From the NCBI RefSeq assembly GCF_030286045.1, contig NZ_CP127390.1, positions 1,603,482-1,667,481 of the forward strand: a stretch of 64,000 nt of DNA, read 5' to 3'. This document shows, one piece after another, positions 32,073 to 42,076 of the stretch; within the stretch, counting starts at the first letter, position 1; the number at the start of each line of letters is the position of its first letter. Origin of the DNA: Propionimicrobium sp. PCR01-08-3 (GTDB taxonomy: Bacteria > Actinomycetota > Actinomycetes > Propionibacteriales > Propionibacteriaceae). The notes beneath the pieces were generated by a model, which worked only from the letters and a program-made list of their open reading frames with translations, was not told the DNA's origin and did no database searches. A program made the translations under genes and the position numbers.

Positions 32073-32861
32073 ATGGAAGTCATCATCTGCTCGACTGCAG
32101 CAGATGCGGGCCGAACCGCGGCCGGCAAGGTCACCCAGATAGCCAAGGCCTGCGGCCCTGAGGCCGTGATCGGGTTCTCGACCGGCTCTTCCCCACTGGC
32201 CACCTACGCCGACCTCACTCGACGAATCGACTCTCGCGAGCTCGACCTCACCCAAGCCTGGGGATTCGCTCTGGACGAGTACGTCGGCCTCCAGCCCGGC
32301 CACCCCGAAAGCTATGCAGAAGTGATTCGTCGCACGGTCACCGAGCCACTGCAGATGAACCCTGACCGCGTGTTCACGCCCAACGGATTCGCCGAGAATC
32401 TCAAGGTGGCGGGCGCTCAGTATGAAGAGCAGATTCGGGCGGTCGGCGGCGTCGATGTTCAGATTCTCGGCGTCGGGGCCAACGGACATATCGGGTTCAA
32501 CGAACCAGGCTCATCCCTGGCATCACGTACCCGGATCAAAACCCTCACCTCCCAAACGCGAGTCGACAACAGCCGATTCTTCGCGTCCCTCGACGAAGTC
32601 CCCCGTCACTGTCTCACTCAAGGTCTCGGAACGATCATGGACGCCAAGAATGTGGTGCTCGTCGCCCAGGGCGAAGCCAAGGCCGACGCGATCGCAGCGC
32701 TTGTCGAAGGAGCAGTCAGCGCCGGTTGCCCAGGATCCGTGCTGCAATTCCACCGGTCCGCCACCATCGTCATTGACGAGGCAGCGGCGATCGAGCTGAA
32801 GCACGCCGACTATTACCGCGAAGCCTTCGCGTTCAAACCCTCGTGGCAACGATTTGAGTAG
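32073..32861 (+). CDS. nagB: Glucosamine-6-phosphate deaminase
   Basis: 262 residues, the usual length. It converts glucosamine-6-P to fructose-6-P and ammonia. The signature region GFALDEYVGLQPGHPESY holds the catalytic Asp, and ILGVGANGHIGFNEPGSS holds the His of the active site loop. It is 5 nt before nagA, so the two form an amino-sugar catabolic operon. Confidence 0.97.
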   Translation: MEVIICSTAADAGRTAAGKVTQIAKACGPEAVIGFSTGSSPLATYADLTRRIDSRELDLTQAWGFALDEYVGLQPGHPESYAEVIRRTVTEPLQMNPDRVFTPNGFAENLKVAGAQYEEQIRAVGGVDVQILGVGANGHIGFNEPGSSLASRTRIKTLTSQTRVDNSRFFASLDEVPRHCLTQGLGTIMDAKNVVLVAQGEAKADAIAALVEGAVSAGCPGSVLQFHRSATIVIDEAAAIELKHADYYREAFAFKPSWQRFE

Positions 32862-32866
32862 CTGAC

Positions 32867-33982
32867 ATGATCATCGAAGCGGGTGAGGTTTTCACCGGCG
32901 AGATTGCGCACTCTCCCGGCTGGATCCAACTTGATGGCGAACGCATCACTGCGGTAGGTGAAGGCACCGGCCCGGCAACGCCCGATCTGAGCTTCATGGA
33001 TGACCGAATCGTTCCGGGATATGTCGATGTGCATTCCCATGGTGGCGGGGGTAGCTCATTCAGCACCACCCTGGACGACGACATCGACCGCGTTCTGGCG
33101 ACCCATCTGGCTACCGGCACCACCACGATGATCGCCAGTCTGGTCACCGCCTCACCGCAGGTGCTGCGCGCTCAGATCGAGACGCTGGCCACGCACGTCC
33201 GGTCGGGCGACATCGCGGGCATCCATCTTGAGGGGCCCTGGTTGAGTCCCATCTACAAGGGTGCTCACGATCCGGCCTTACTATGCGCCCCGGCCATCCC
33301 GCTGCTGGACGAACTCGTCTCCGCCGGCCAGGGCGCCATCAAAATGGTCACCATCGCGCCCGAACTTGACGGCGGCATCGAGGCCATCAGGTTCCTCACC
33401 GAACGTGGCATAGTTGTTGCCCTCGGACATACCGACTGCTCCTACGATCAAGCCCGTGATGCTCTCTCGGCAGGAGCAACCGGCGCGACTCATCTCTTCA
33501 ACGCGATGGCACCGCTGCGTCACCGTCAGCCCGGTCCTGTTCTGGCTCTGCTCCGCGACCAGGACGCGCGCATTGAGATCATCTTCGACGGCGTCCATCT
33601 GCACCCCGACTTGGCGGCCTCGGTGCTACAGCAGGTCGGTGACCGTGGCGTCTTGGTGACCGACGCAATGGCGGCCACCGGCCAGCCCGACGGGCGCTAC
33701 CTACTCGGCGAGCTCGAAGTGAACGTCGATCAGGGGATCGCAAGACTGGCCGGCACCGACACAATCGCGGGTTCCACGCTACGTCTCGAGTCAGCGGTCA
33801 AGAACGCCGTCGAGGCCGGTCTGAGCGTCCACGATGCCATCCATGCAGCAACAACCGCGCCCGCCGAATATCTGAACTTGCCCGATGTCGGTCACCTCAA
33901 GCCGGGAAGTCTTGCCGACCTTCTGGTACTCGATGACGAACTGACCGTCGAGTGCGTCATGCGCCGGGGCCATTGGGTTTGA
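32867..33982 (+). CDS. nagA: N-acetylglucosamine-6-phosphate deacetylase
   Basis: 371 residues of the amidohydrolase family. GYVDVHSHGGGGSSFSTT (metal/His motif), IHLEGPWLSPIYKGAH, VALGHTDCSYDQARDAL, ATHLFNAMAPLRHRQPG and LVTDAMAATGQPDG are all conserved. Removes acetate from GlcNAc-6-P and feeds NagB. No PTS or GlcNAc transporter lies in the window. Confidence 0.97.
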   Translation: MIIEAGEVFTGEIAHSPGWIQLDGERITAVGEGTGPATPDLSFMDDRIVPGYVDVHSHGGGGSSFSTTLDDDIDRVLATHLATGTTTMIASLVTASPQVLRAQIETLATHVRSGDIAGIHLEGPWLSPIYKGAHDPALLCAPAIPLLDELVSAGQGAIKMVTIAPELDGGIEAIRFLTERGIVVALGHTDCSYDQARDALSAGATGATHLFNAMAPLRHRQPGPVLALLRDQDARIEIIFDGVHLHPDLAASVLQQVGDRGVLVTDAMAATGQPDGRYLLGELEVNVDQGIARLAGTDTIAGSTLRLESAVKNAVEAGLSVHDAIHAATTAPAEYLNLPDVGHLKPGSLADLLVLDDELTVECVMRRGHWV

Positions 33983-34310
33983 ACGAATCATCTGGGTGCT
34001 CACCATCGTGCGGCGGCAAGAGGCCCCCTGGCTGCTACCAGAAACTCTCAGCAGCAATCAAGCGCGTCCAAGAAAGGGCGCCTAGATCTGCGGACGCATG
34101 CCCCTAGGGGCACAACACCGAAGAATCTTTCGTCACGAGAACTCGCCTAAGCGACAGCCTCCCTGGCAACTCCGGCAGTTTTATTGCATTCGTGTCTCAG
34201 GATCTGAGACTCGATTTGCCATGCGTACATCAGCCGTCGCATCTTAGAGGCACGTGACGCGGCAACGGCGCCGGGCCTTCAGCAGTATATGAGGGAAGGG
34301 CAGGCAGCTG
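33983..34310. promoter_or_regulatory. Intergenic before the CbiX-like gene, with a palindrome
   Basis: No gene. GTCTCAG-GAT-CTGAGAC at 34194-34210 is a perfect 7-bp inverted repeat about 100 nt upstream of the next start, a candidate operator. Confidence 0.4.
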
Positions 34311-35120
34311 ATGAGCGCTCCGGCGTTGATTCTTCTTGCGCAAGGCACGACCGACTCGCAGGTCGAGCAGGTGTATCACACTCTGCGACACGAACTGCAG
34401 TCGAAGCGGCCGACCATTTCTGTTCATCTTGCCTTTGCCGATAGTTGCCCCCCAACTGGCCCTCAGGTGATCGGTACGTTGGCAAATCGAGGCGTCGATG
34501 AGGTCGTGTTGGTTCCGCTCGACCTGTCTCGGGTGTGCGGCCCAACCGACAAGATGGCCGCGGTTCTCGATTCTGTGCGAGCGCATCGTCCCGAAGTGAA
34601 ATCGATCATGGCTCGTCCTATCGGGCCGGCCGTTGAGCTCTTGAACGTGCTCGATGTCAGGTTGCGCAATGCCCTGTCGACAGTGCACGCCACCGAACTC
34701 GACGGGCTGGTTCTGCTCACACCATCGTGGGGTGACACCCGCGGCGCCGGCCTGATTGCCCGTCGCGCACGACAGTGGGCCGCCCACCACAGGCTTCCGG
34801 TGCTCGTGGCGCACGCCGACGGCTCCGGCCCGGATGTTGCGTCCGCGATCGCCAGTCTTCGTCAGGTTGGACGCCGCAATATAGCGGTGGGTTCGATGTT
34901 CATCTCGCCCACCGAAGCGTACCGGCAGCAGGCGGAGCTGGGGCTGGATTCCGGGGCGTTGGTCATCAGCGCTCCCCTGGGTGCTGATTCCCGCCTCGGT
35001 GAATTGGCGATGGCCCGCTACTCGTTCGCTGCGATGGAACTGTTGGACGACGAGTTCGCCACCGATTCCGCCGAGGCCGATGAATCGACCGGTCAGGACA
35101 GCGTCCGTCAGGTGATGTGA
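34311..35120 (+). CDS. CbiX/SirB-like chelatase family protein, altered metal site
   Basis: 269 residues with two chelatase-like halves (about 5-120 and 130-235). The first half begins ALILLAQGTTDSQVEQVYHT where active sirohydrochlorin chelatases have a His (xxHGSRxP); here it is Gln. The second half has PVLVAHADGSGPDVASAIAS. The family inserts Co or Fe into sirohydrochlorin. Without the usual His its activity is uncertain. A binding, regulatory or divergent chelatase role is possible. Confidence 0.7.
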   Translation: MSAPALILLAQGTTDSQVEQVYHTLRHELQSKRPTISVHLAFADSCPPTGPQVIGTLANRGVDEVVLVPLDLSRVCGPTDKMAAVLDSVRAHRPEVKSIMARPIGPAVELLNVLDVRLRNALSTVHATELDGLVLLTPSWGDTRGAGLIARRARQWAAHHRLPVLVAHADGSGPDVASAIASLRQVGRRNIAVGSMFISPTEAYRQQAELGLDSGALVISAPLGADSRLGELAMARYSFAAMELLDDEFATDSAEADESTGQDSVRQVM

Positions 35121-35278
35121 GAACGGCGTCCACAGGCTGCGAGCCAGCGTGCATATTCACGGGGGTTCACTTTGGCCAGCAGCCGCAATTCGGCCGTTTC
35201 AACCGAAATACGACTACCAATGACGCGGATGCCGCCTCGCGTGGTGTGCCTTAACCCGAAATGCGACTCAGGTCCCTC

Positions 35279-35307
35279 CAGCTAATTACTGCTGCAGTAA
35301 TTAGCTG
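35279..35307. repeat. 13-bp perfect inverted repeat between convergent genes
   Basis: CAGCTAATTACTG, spacer CTG, CAGTAATTAGCTG. AT-rich in a GC-rich genome. It lies between convergent cbiX-like and ligD-like genes, so it may act as a bidirectional terminator although no T run follows. Confidence 0.6.
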
Positions 35308-35315
35308 TCAGCCCC

Positions 35316-36395
35316 TTATTCACGCTGATCGGTAGGCGATGAATAATCGCTGTGAGGCCGTCGCTGCTTGCTCGGTTGCACACGCGGCGGCTCGCCCGGC
35401 ATCTTTGGATACTCGGGCGGATACGGCATATCGGTCAGTCCGCTCTCGATGTCGTGGCCGTAGCGCTCAAGTACCGCGTCCAGGCTCTGCGGCGTCGAGG
35501 CGTACAGCGGCGCCCACACATCGCCCCTCTCGCGGTACCGGTCGGCCATGGTGAGCACCGTGAAGTCGTCGGGATGAGCATCCGGCAATTCGTCCCAGGT
35601 CAACGGCGCTGAAACTCTGGCCTGCGGCACCGGACGCACCGAGTAGGGGCTCGCCATCAGCCGGTCGCGAGCCATCTGATTGAAATCGACGAAGATACGC
35701 TCACCGCGTTCTTCCTTCCACCAATCCACACTGACCTTGGCAGGCATCCGCCGGGCCAGCTCGCGTCCGATCGCGATCACGGCATGCCGGGCGTCCACGA
35801 ACGGCACCGGCTCGATCATGCAGAAGACATGCACGCCGCGTCCACCGCTGGTTTTCGGATAAGGCTCCAGCCCGAACTCCATCATGACCGTGCGCAGTTC
35901 GAGCGCGGCAGCAACGGCATCGCGGAAATCGGTGCCGGGCTGCGGATCCAGGTCAATGCGCAGTTGATCGACGAGATCGACTTCGGGAGCGCTGACCGGC
36001 CACGGGTGGAATCGCAGAGTACCCAGATTCATCGCCCAGATGATCGTCGCAAGATTTGACGGGGTGATCGCCGTCGCCGGGCGTCCGGAAGGAAATTTCA
36101 CCTCGGCGACATCGACCCACTCCGGACGCTTCTCCGGTGCACGTTTCTGATAAAAAGCATCGCCCTTGCCGCCCGCGCGGGTGGTGAGTTTCATGCCCTG
36201 GCGAACCCCACCCGGCCATCTTTCCAGTGTGGTCGGGCGCATCTTCAGTCCAGCCAGGAATCCCTCGCCAACGCCCATCGCATAGTTCGCCAGATCGAGC
36301 TTGCTGATGCCCAGTTCGGGAAAATAGACCTTGTCGGGGCTCGATAGCCGTACCTCGATCCCCTCGACATCTAGTTGCACCGCCGGTGTCGCCAT
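35316..36395 (-). CDS. LigD-type polymerase domain (NHEJ primase-polymerase), stand-alone
   Basis: 359 residues, a single PolDom. SPDKVYFPELGISKLDLANY is the typical N-terminus; LRIDLDPQPGTDF carries the two metal-binding aspartates and IFVDFNQMARDRLMASPYSV the third. TSGGRGVHVFCMIEP binds nucleotide. Such enzymes fill gaps in Ku-dependent end joining. No Ku or ligase domain is present here; they may be elsewhere. Confidence 0.9.
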   Translation of the reverse strand: MATPAVQLDVEGIEVRLSSPDKVYFPELGISKLDLANYAMGVGEGFLAGLKMRPTTLERWPGGVRQGMKLTTRAGGKGDAFYQKRAPEKRPEWVDVAEVKFPSGRPATAITPSNLATIIWAMNLGTLRFHPWPVSAPEVDLVDQLRIDLDPQPGTDFRDAVAAALELRTVMMEFGLEPYPKTSGGRGVHVFCMIEPVPFVDARHAVIAIGRELARRMPAKVSVDWWKEERGERIFVDFNQMARDRLMASPYSVRPVPQARVSAPLTWDELPDAHPDDFTVLTMADRYRERGDVWAPLYASTPQSLDAVLERYGHDIESGLTDMPYPPEYPKMPGEPPRVQPSKQRRPHSDYSSPTDQRE

Positions 36396-36468
36396 TGCAC
36401 AAGCGTAATCGAACCGCCTGCGGGTTGAGCCGAATAGCTACTCTGGGATGCGCCGAAAGGAGCCAACC

Positions 36469-36942
36469 ATGACGAACTCGCTGCCCGGATCGGGCACATT
36501 CAAACTCACCGACGACCAGTGGCGGCTCAGGCTCGACCCGGACGAATTTCATGTGCTCCGCGAAGCCGGAACCGAAGCCCCGTTCGTCGGCGAATACACC
36601 GATCTGGAGACCGAGGGCATCTACCGCTGCCGCGCCTGCGGGACGGAACTCTTCCGCTCCCACACCAAATTCCCCTCGCATTGCGGTTGGCCGAGCTTTT
36701 TTGCTCCGCTGGCCGAGGACCGCGTCCGTTATCTCGAAGACCGTTCGCTGCCGGGCCGGCCCCGCATCGAGGTGCGGTGCGCGAACTGCGACTCACATCT
36801 GGGCCACGTCTTCGAGGGCGAGGGGTACGACACGCCCACCGACCTGCGTTACTGCATCAACTCCATCAGCCTGACCTTCGAGCCCGCTGCGGACGACGCC
36901 TCTGCCGCGTCACCGGACGGCAACTCGGAACCCAACGACTGA
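36469..36942 (+). CDS. msrB: Peptide-methionine (R)-S-oxide reductase
   Basis: 157 residues from ATG 36469, preceded by AGGAG. Zinc cysteines in YRCRACG and [20 protein letters not shown], and the catalytic Cys in [10 protein letters not shown]. Repairs oxidised methionine. The C-terminus has a short disordered acidic extension. Confidence 0.95.
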   Translation: MTNSLPGSGTFKLTDDQWRLRLDPDEFHVLREAGTEAPFVGEYTDLETEGIYRCRACGTELFRSHTKFPSHCGWPSFFAPLAEDRVRYLEDRSLPGRPRIEVRCANCDSHLGHVFEGEGYDTPTDLRYCINSISLTFEPAADDASAASPDGNSEPND

Positions 36943-36996
36943 GCTTGTCGGCGCGTCTGCCGGACGATCACGCAGGTCACGCTTATTGTCGAAGAC

Positions 36997-37593
36997 GTGC
37001 TTAGCGAGATCCGTACCCTGGTGAGCGGTGGCTCATCGTTTGAACGGGTCACCAGCGCCATCGAGGCCTTCAATTGGCGGCCCGAGATTCAGGCCGAGCA
37101 GATTCCCGCACCCCAGCGAATCGCACCATATGCGTATGCGCTCGAAGCCGGGGTGACCGTAGGAACCGACGATGAGGCAGGAAACGGACGCCTGATCATC
37201 CTGCACGATCCGAAGGGCAACCAGGCCTGGAACGGCGACTATCGCTGCGTCAGTTTTGCCCGAGCCGATGTCGGTTTGGAGATGGTCACCGATCCGCTCC
37301 TTGCCGAGGTCGGGTGGACCTGGCTCACCGAGGCGCTGGAAGGGCAAAACGCGAGCTATCACGATGCCTCGGGAACCGTCACCGCAGTCTCCAGCCGTAG
37401 TTTCGGAGAACTCGCCAACGAGGCCGATCGCGCCGAGATCGAGATCCGCGCATCATGGACCCCGGAACTGAAAGAAATGCCCGATATCGTCCCCCACCTG
37501 ACCGCATGGCAGGCCCTGCTATGCATGACCGCCGGTATCCCCCCGCTCGCCGACGGCGTCGTCCAGCTGACCAACCGACTGGAGCGACAATGA
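36997..37593 (+). CDS. DUF3000 family protein
   Basis: 198 residues, GTG start. FNWRPEIQAEQIPAPQRIAP, GRLIILHDPKGNQAWNGDYR and VGWTWLTEALEGQNA are hallmarks of DUF3000, an actinobacterial family of unknown function nearly always next to an RNase D-like gene, as here. Its stop overlaps that gene's start (ATGA). Confidence 0.88.
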   Translation: MLSEIRTLVSGGSSFERVTSAIEAFNWRPEIQAEQIPAPQRIAPYAYALEAGVTVGTDDEAGNGRLIILHDPKGNQAWNGDYRCVSFARADVGLEMVTDPLLAEVGWTWLTEALEGQNASYHDASGTVTAVSSRSFGELANEADRAEIEIRASWTPELKEMPDIVPHLTAWQALLCMTAGIPPLADGVVQLTNRLERQ

Positions 37594-38858
37594 GCAGCGC
37601 TCCGGCGCCCGAGCTGGACGATCTGCCGGTGTTGGCCGCCCCTGTCGGAGGCGTGCCCACGGTTACCGACACTCCCCGGGCAAGGTCTGCCGCCATCGCC
37701 GCGTTGCAGGCAGGGACGGGGGCTGTCGCCATCGATGTCGAGCGCGCACAAAGCTTCCGGTACTCCGGGAAGGCGTACCTGCTGCAGCTCAAGCGTCCAG
37801 GTTCGGGCATCATTCTGATCGACCCGGAGGCCTTCGAATCTGCCGAAGCCGAGGTGGCGCACCTGGCGGCGCTCCAGAAACTGATCGGCGACGAGGAATG
37901 GATCATTCACGCCGCCACCCAAGATCTGCCCAACCTGGTGCAATTGGGGCTGCGTCCGACTCGCCTTTTCGACACCGAACTGGCCGGACGACTGCTCGGG
38001 CTGCCGAAGGTAGGCCTTGCTGCCTTGGTCGGACGCTACTGCGGCGTCCGGTTGCTGAAGGAGCACGCGGCCGCCGATTGGTCGAAACGACCCATCCCGG
38101 GCGAGTGGCTCACCTACGCGGCGCTCGATGTCGAGCTTCTGCATGAGCTGCGGGTGCAGCTGCTGGCGGAGTTGACCGAGGCCGGCAAACAGGAATGGGC
38201 GAGGCAAGAATTCGAGTGGCTGTGCCGGTGGGCGGTTCGTCCGATTGCCTCGCAGCCGGATCCGTGGCGCAGAACGTCGGGTTCGCACCACGTGCATACC
38301 CCGCGCGGGCAGGCGATCGTCCGCGAGTTGTGGACGGTACGTGACAAGCTGGCTCGCGAAGCCGACAAGGCCCCGTCCAAGATCGTGCAGGACAAGGCGA
38401 TCAGCGAACTGGCATCGTTCGTGACTCGCGATCATCCGGCGGTGCCCGGCGTGCGCGAGCTGCGCTTGGTCGACGGGTTCAAACGCCGACAGGCCCGAGC
38501 CCATCAGGCGAACTGGTTGGCGGCGCTCGATCGAGTCGCTCAACTACCGAAGAATGAACTTCCGCCGGTGCGCGGCAGCAATGCCGGCAATGGCATTCCC
38601 GCACCGCGCAATTGGGAACGGTTGAATCCGGACGCCTGGCATCGCTGGGAGCGCGTGCGTCCGGCTGTCGTCGCGCTGGCCGCCGACCTCAATCTGCCGG
38701 TCGAGAATCTCATCTCCCCCGATGCCCTCAAACATGTGCTGTGGGGCTTGGACGCAGGGTTGAGCACGGAGTCGGTCTCGGCGCAACTGGCCGGTCGCGA
38801 CGCCCGCCCCTGGCAGCAAGAGCTGGTTGCGCCGGTGATCGTCGGCAAGCTCGCTTGA
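37590..38858 (+). CDS. RNase D-like 3'-5' exonuclease with HRDC domains
   Basis: 422 residues from ATG 37590. The DEDD exonuclease: AIDVERAQSFRYSGKAYLLQ (first acidic pair Asp-Val-Glu), IIHAATQDLPNLVQLGLRP (Asp), and YAALDVELLHELR (last Asp). HRDC-like helical domains follow from about residue 220. Likely trims structured RNA ends. Translationally coupled to DUF3000. Confidence 0.92.
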   Translation: MSSAPAPELDDLPVLAAPVGGVPTVTDTPRARSAAIAALQAGTGAVAIDVERAQSFRYSGKAYLLQLKRPGSGIILIDPEAFESAEAEVAHLAALQKLIGDEEWIIHAATQDLPNLVQLGLRPTRLFDTELAGRLLGLPKVGLAALVGRYCGVRLLKEHAAADWSKRPIPGEWLTYAALDVELLHELRVQLLAELTEAGKQEWARQEFEWLCRWAVRPIASQPDPWRRTSGSHHVHTPRGQAIVRELWTVRDKLAREADKAPSKIVQDKAISELASFVTRDHPAVPGVRELRLVDGFKRRQARAHQANWLAALDRVAQLPKNELPPVRGSNAGNGIPAPRNWERLNPDAWHRWERVRPAVVALAADLNLPVENLISPDALKHVLWGLDAGLSTESVSAQLAGRDARPWQQELVAPVIVGKLA

Positions 38859-38888
38859 TGCCATCCGCCCACGAGTGGAAACCTCGTG

Positions 38889-40805
38889 CTAACGAAGATC
38901 GAACTCGGGCGTCCGGACGGATGAATCCGCGGGAGTGAATGAACTGATCGTTTCGGTGATCTCCCGCGCGACAGATTGCGGGGTGAGCCCGATTGCCTCC
39001 AGCACCTCGCCACGGCTGGCCGGCTCCAGATACCGTTGCGGCACGCCGAATTGCCTCATCGGTACCTCTATCCCAGCGGCATCCACGGCAAGTTCGAGAT
39101 GTGACCCTAGCCCACCGACGACCAGATTGTCCTCCAGCGTCACGACGAGCCGGTGATCTCTCGTCATCTCGACCAGCGCGTCGCTGACCGGCAAACCCCA
39201 CACCGGATCGACAACGGTGACGGTGATGCCTTGCGCGCGCAGCAATTCTGCGACCTTCAGCGCGCGCGAGCACATCGCCCCCCACGCCACCACCAATACC
39301 TCGGCTCCCTCATCGACGGACAACAGATCGATGCCGTCTCGTCTGCTGACCGCGGGAATCGGATCAGGAAGCTTCTCCTTGCTGTAACGGATCACCGTCG
39401 GGGCATCGTCGACCTCGACCGCCATCCTCAAAGCCTCAGCCAGCCGAGGCTCATCGCGAGGGCTCGCGAGCATCAGACCGGGCACGATTCCGGCGATCGA
39501 TACGTCCCACACACCGTTATGGCTCGGGCCGTCGGGCCCGGTGACTCCCGCCCGGTCGAGAACGATCGTCACCCCCAGTTGGTGCAGCCCCACATCCATC
39601 AGCAGTTGATCGAACGCGCGATTGAGGAAGGTCGAATAGACGGCGAAAACCGGATGCAGGCCTGCACGGGCCAGGCCGGCCGACATGGTCATCGCGTGTT
39701 GTTCGGCTATCCCCACGTCGAATGTCCGTTCAGGAAACGCCGCCGCGAACCGCGTCAGGCCGACGGGGTGAAGCATGGCCGCTGTCAATGCCACCACGTT
39801 CGGATGCGAATCGCCGAGCTCCATCATCTGCTGGGCAAAAGCATCCGTCCAGGTTGTCTGCACGGCCGTGCTGATGGGCTCGCCGGTGACCTCGTCGATA
39901 TGGCCGACCGAGTGAAAGTGGTCGGCCTCGTTGAGCTCCGCTGCCCTGAAACCGTGACCCTTCTTGGTGATGGCGTGCACGATCACGGGCCCACCGAACC
40001 CTTTGGCCAATTCGAGTGCCTGCAACAGTGAATCGAAATCGTGACCGTCGATCGGTCCAAGATATTTCAACCCGAGATCGCTGAACATCTCCTGGGGCGC
40101 GAGCATGTCCTTGAGGCCGGATTTCATGCCGTGCAGCACGTCGTAAGCCGTCCGCCCGAACGGCGCCCGTCTCATCTGAGTCTTGATGGTCTCCAGGGTC
40201 TGTTCATAGCGCGGGTCGGTGCGAATTGCCGAGAGCTGTCGGGACAGCCCACCGACGGTCGGAGAGTACGAGCGTCCGTTATCGTTCACGACGATCACCA
40301 ACGGCAGATCGTCGGAGATCGCGATGTTATTGAGTGCCTCCCAGGCCATGCCGCCGGTCAGCGCACCGTCACCGACCACCGCAACCACCGTTCGATCACG
40401 TTGACCGCGGAGTTTGAAGCCATGGGCGAGCCCTTCGGCCCAGCTCAACGCAGTGGACGCGTGCGAGTTCTCCACCCAGTCGTGCTCGGATTCAGCGCGG
40501 CTCGGGTAACCCGACAACCCGCCCTTTTGCCGTAACGAGGTGAAATCTGCGCTGCGGCCGGTGAGAATCTTATGCACGTAGCTCTGATGGCCGGTATCGA
40601 AAACGATCGGATCATGCGGCGAATCGAACACCGTATGCAGCGCAATCGTCAGTTCGACCACTCCGAGATTGGGACCGAGGTGACCGCCGGTACGACTGAC
40701 ATTGGAGATCAAAAACTGTCTGATCTCCGCAGCAAGCTCGTCCAACTGCGGACGCTTCAGGTGGCGGAGATCACTCGGTTGACTGATCGAATCCAACAAG
40801 GCCAT
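38889..40805 (-). CDS. dxs: 1-deoxy-D-xylulose-5-phosphate synthase
   Basis: 638 residues, full length. Thiamine diphosphate motif [31 protein letters not shown], the catalytic GHIDGHDF-type region ([18 protein letters not shown]), and [17 protein letters not shown] in the transketolase domain. First step of the MEP isoprenoid pathway. Stands alone, convergent with the RNase D gene 30 nt away. Confidence 0.97.
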   Translation of the reverse strand: MALLDSISQPSDLRHLKRPQLDELAAEIRQFLISNVSRTGGHLGPNLGVVELTIALHTVFDSPHDPIVFDTGHQSYVHKILTGRSADFTSLRQKGGLSGYPSRAESEHDWVENSHASTALSWAEGLAHGFKLRGQRDRTVVAVVGDGALTGGMAWEALNNIAISDDLPLVIVVNDNGRSYSPTVGGLSRQLSAIRTDPRYEQTLETIKTQMRRAPFGRTAYDVLHGMKSGLKDMLAPQEMFSDLGLKYLGPIDGHDFDSLLQALELAKGFGGPVIVHAITKKGHGFRAAELNEADHFHSVGHIDEVTGEPISTAVQTTWTDAFAQQMMELGDSHPNVVALTAAMLHPVGLTRFAAAFPERTFDVGIAEQHAMTMSAGLARAGLHPVFAVYSTFLNRAFDQLLMDVGLHQLGVTIVLDRAGVTGPDGPSHNGVWDVSIAGIVPGLMLASPRDEPRLAEALRMAVEVDDAPTVIRYSKEKLPDPIPAVSRRDGIDLLSVDEGAEVLVVAWGAMCSRALKVAELLRAQGITVTVVDPVWGLPVSDALVEMTRDHRLVVTLEDNLVVGGLGSHLELAVDAAGIEVPMRQFGVPQRYLEPASRGEVLEAIGLTPQSVAREITETISSFTPADSSVRTPEFDLR

Positions 40806-40957
40806 ATGTCCGAGGTTACCGTTTTACCCTGATCGGTTCACTACGCCGGGCGGCCATAATCGGTTTTCGTCCGTGCGATCTCGGTCGTTCTTTGATCAAG
40901 TCTCGCCTGCACGAATGAAGATACCTGCGCGAGGGCGGGCCGGGCGGCAAGGCTCGA

Positions 40958-41338
40958 TCAATTCCTGACCGCGCGGATGAATACCTTGCCCCGCAACGCT
41001 TCTTCCACCAACGCAATCGCCTTGCGAACCGTCAGCAGACGCAGCTCTTCGGCCTCGTCGTCCAGCAGGCTCGGTTGGTCGCTTTCGAGACCCTTCCGCA
41101 ACTCACAAAGGTCGCTTTCGACATTATCGGCGGCAAACCGCGCCAAGAGCGTCGGATGTCTTGTCAATGTCGGGTACTCCCGGTATTCGCTCGGGCATGA
41201 TTCGAGCAGCCATCGTGTCGCGTCCTCCTCCCACCCAGGCGTACCGGGCGCACCGACCATCTCGGGCCAGCCTGATGGCACAAAGACCTGGATGGGCAGC
41301 TCATGTGTTGCGGGGCAAAAGATAGCAGCGGTCATCTC
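40958..41338 (-). CDS. Hypothetical protein (126 aa)
   Basis: Starts MTAAIFCPATHELPIQVFVP with AGGAGGA ideally placed before ATG 41338. Acidic, predicted mostly helical after residue 40 (DATRWLLESCPSEYREYPTL, TRHPTLLARFAADN). Resembles short actinobacterial proteins of unknown function; no membrane segment or signal. Not recognised. Confidence 0.65.
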   Translation of the reverse strand, partial: EMTAAIFCPATHELPIQVFVPSGWPEMVGAPGTPGWEEDATRWLLESCPSEYREYPTLTRHPTLLARFAADNVESDLCELRKGLESDQPSLLDDEAEELRLLTVRKAIALVEEALRGKVFIRAVRN

Positions 41339-41486
41339 GTCCTCCTGTTCGTAGTTCAGGACTCCCAATCCCGCCGACCTCGCCGGCTCTTGTGGATCCC
41401 GAACTGAACCCAATCATCGAACTGCTGTTCGATTGATTCAAGTATGCATGAGCCCTATGACAAAAATGTTCGAGTTTGCGATTCAA

Positions 41487-41628
41487 GCAACCACGCGTGT
41501 CGCGAACGGCACCAGCGAGGCCTCGGCCAACCTGAGCACGTTGGTCGGCAACCACGCGTGTCTCGAACGGGGCTGCGAGGCTTCTGCCAACCCGAGCACG
41601 TTTTCCGGCAACCACGCGTGTCGCGAAC
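41487..41628. repeat. Tandem repeat, about 60-bp unit, 2.4 copies
   Basis: A 21-bp core (GCAACCACGCGTGTCGCGAA plus C, with one base different in copy 2) starts at 41487, 41548 and 41608. The spacer between cores is also repeated (GCCAACC-GAGCACG). Each core contains the palindrome CACGCGTG. Upstream of the HIT gene, in non-coding DNA. Confidence 0.9.
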
Positions 41629-41656
41629 CGCAACGAGCCTGGCGCACAATGGTGCG

Positions 41657-42076
41657 GTGGATGTTTTCGACAAGATAATCGCGGGCACCGAACCGGCAGA
41701 GATAATCCTGAGGACCGATCGTCTGATCGCCTTTCTCGACACTCATCCGCTATTCCCGGGCCACACACTGGTATGCCCGACCGAGCACTTCGAGACCCTG
41801 TACGAGCTTCCGGACGATCACTTCACCGAGCTGCTCGCCGCCGCCCGGACGATCGCCTTGGCGCAGAAGAAGGTGCTGAATGCCCAGGGCACCTTCATTG
41901 CGAACAACAATGTCGTGAGCCAGTCGGTGCCGCATTTTCATCTGCATGTGGTGCCCCGCAGCAAGGGCGACGGCCTGCGGGGATTCTTCTGGCCGCGCAG
42001 CAGGCCATCGGCCGAGCAGTTGCGGGCAGTGGGAGACTTGTTACGAGCCGAACTGTCGGGAGCGCGCGATGACTGA
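41657..42076 (+). CDS. HIT-family (histidine triad) hydrolase
   Basis: 139 residues from GTG 41657 (VDVFDKIIAGTEPAEI). The frame is open far upstream through the tandem repeat, but that part is not protein-like. The histidine triad is in PHFHLHVVPR. Nucleotide hydrolase or transferase acting on AMP derivatives. The Asn in ANNNVVSQSV is conserved. Confidence 0.92.
   Translation: MDVFDKIIAGTEPAEIILRTDRLIAFLDTHPLFPGHTLVCPTEHFETLYELPDDHFTELLAAARTIALAQKKVLNAQGTFIANNNVVSQSVPHFHLHVVPRSKGDGLRGFFWPRSRPSAEQLRAVGDLLRAELSGARDD

Noticed and set aside
41487..41628. CRISPR array
   Set aside because: Only three cores, and the spacers resemble each other; no cas genes. A tandem repeat explains it.
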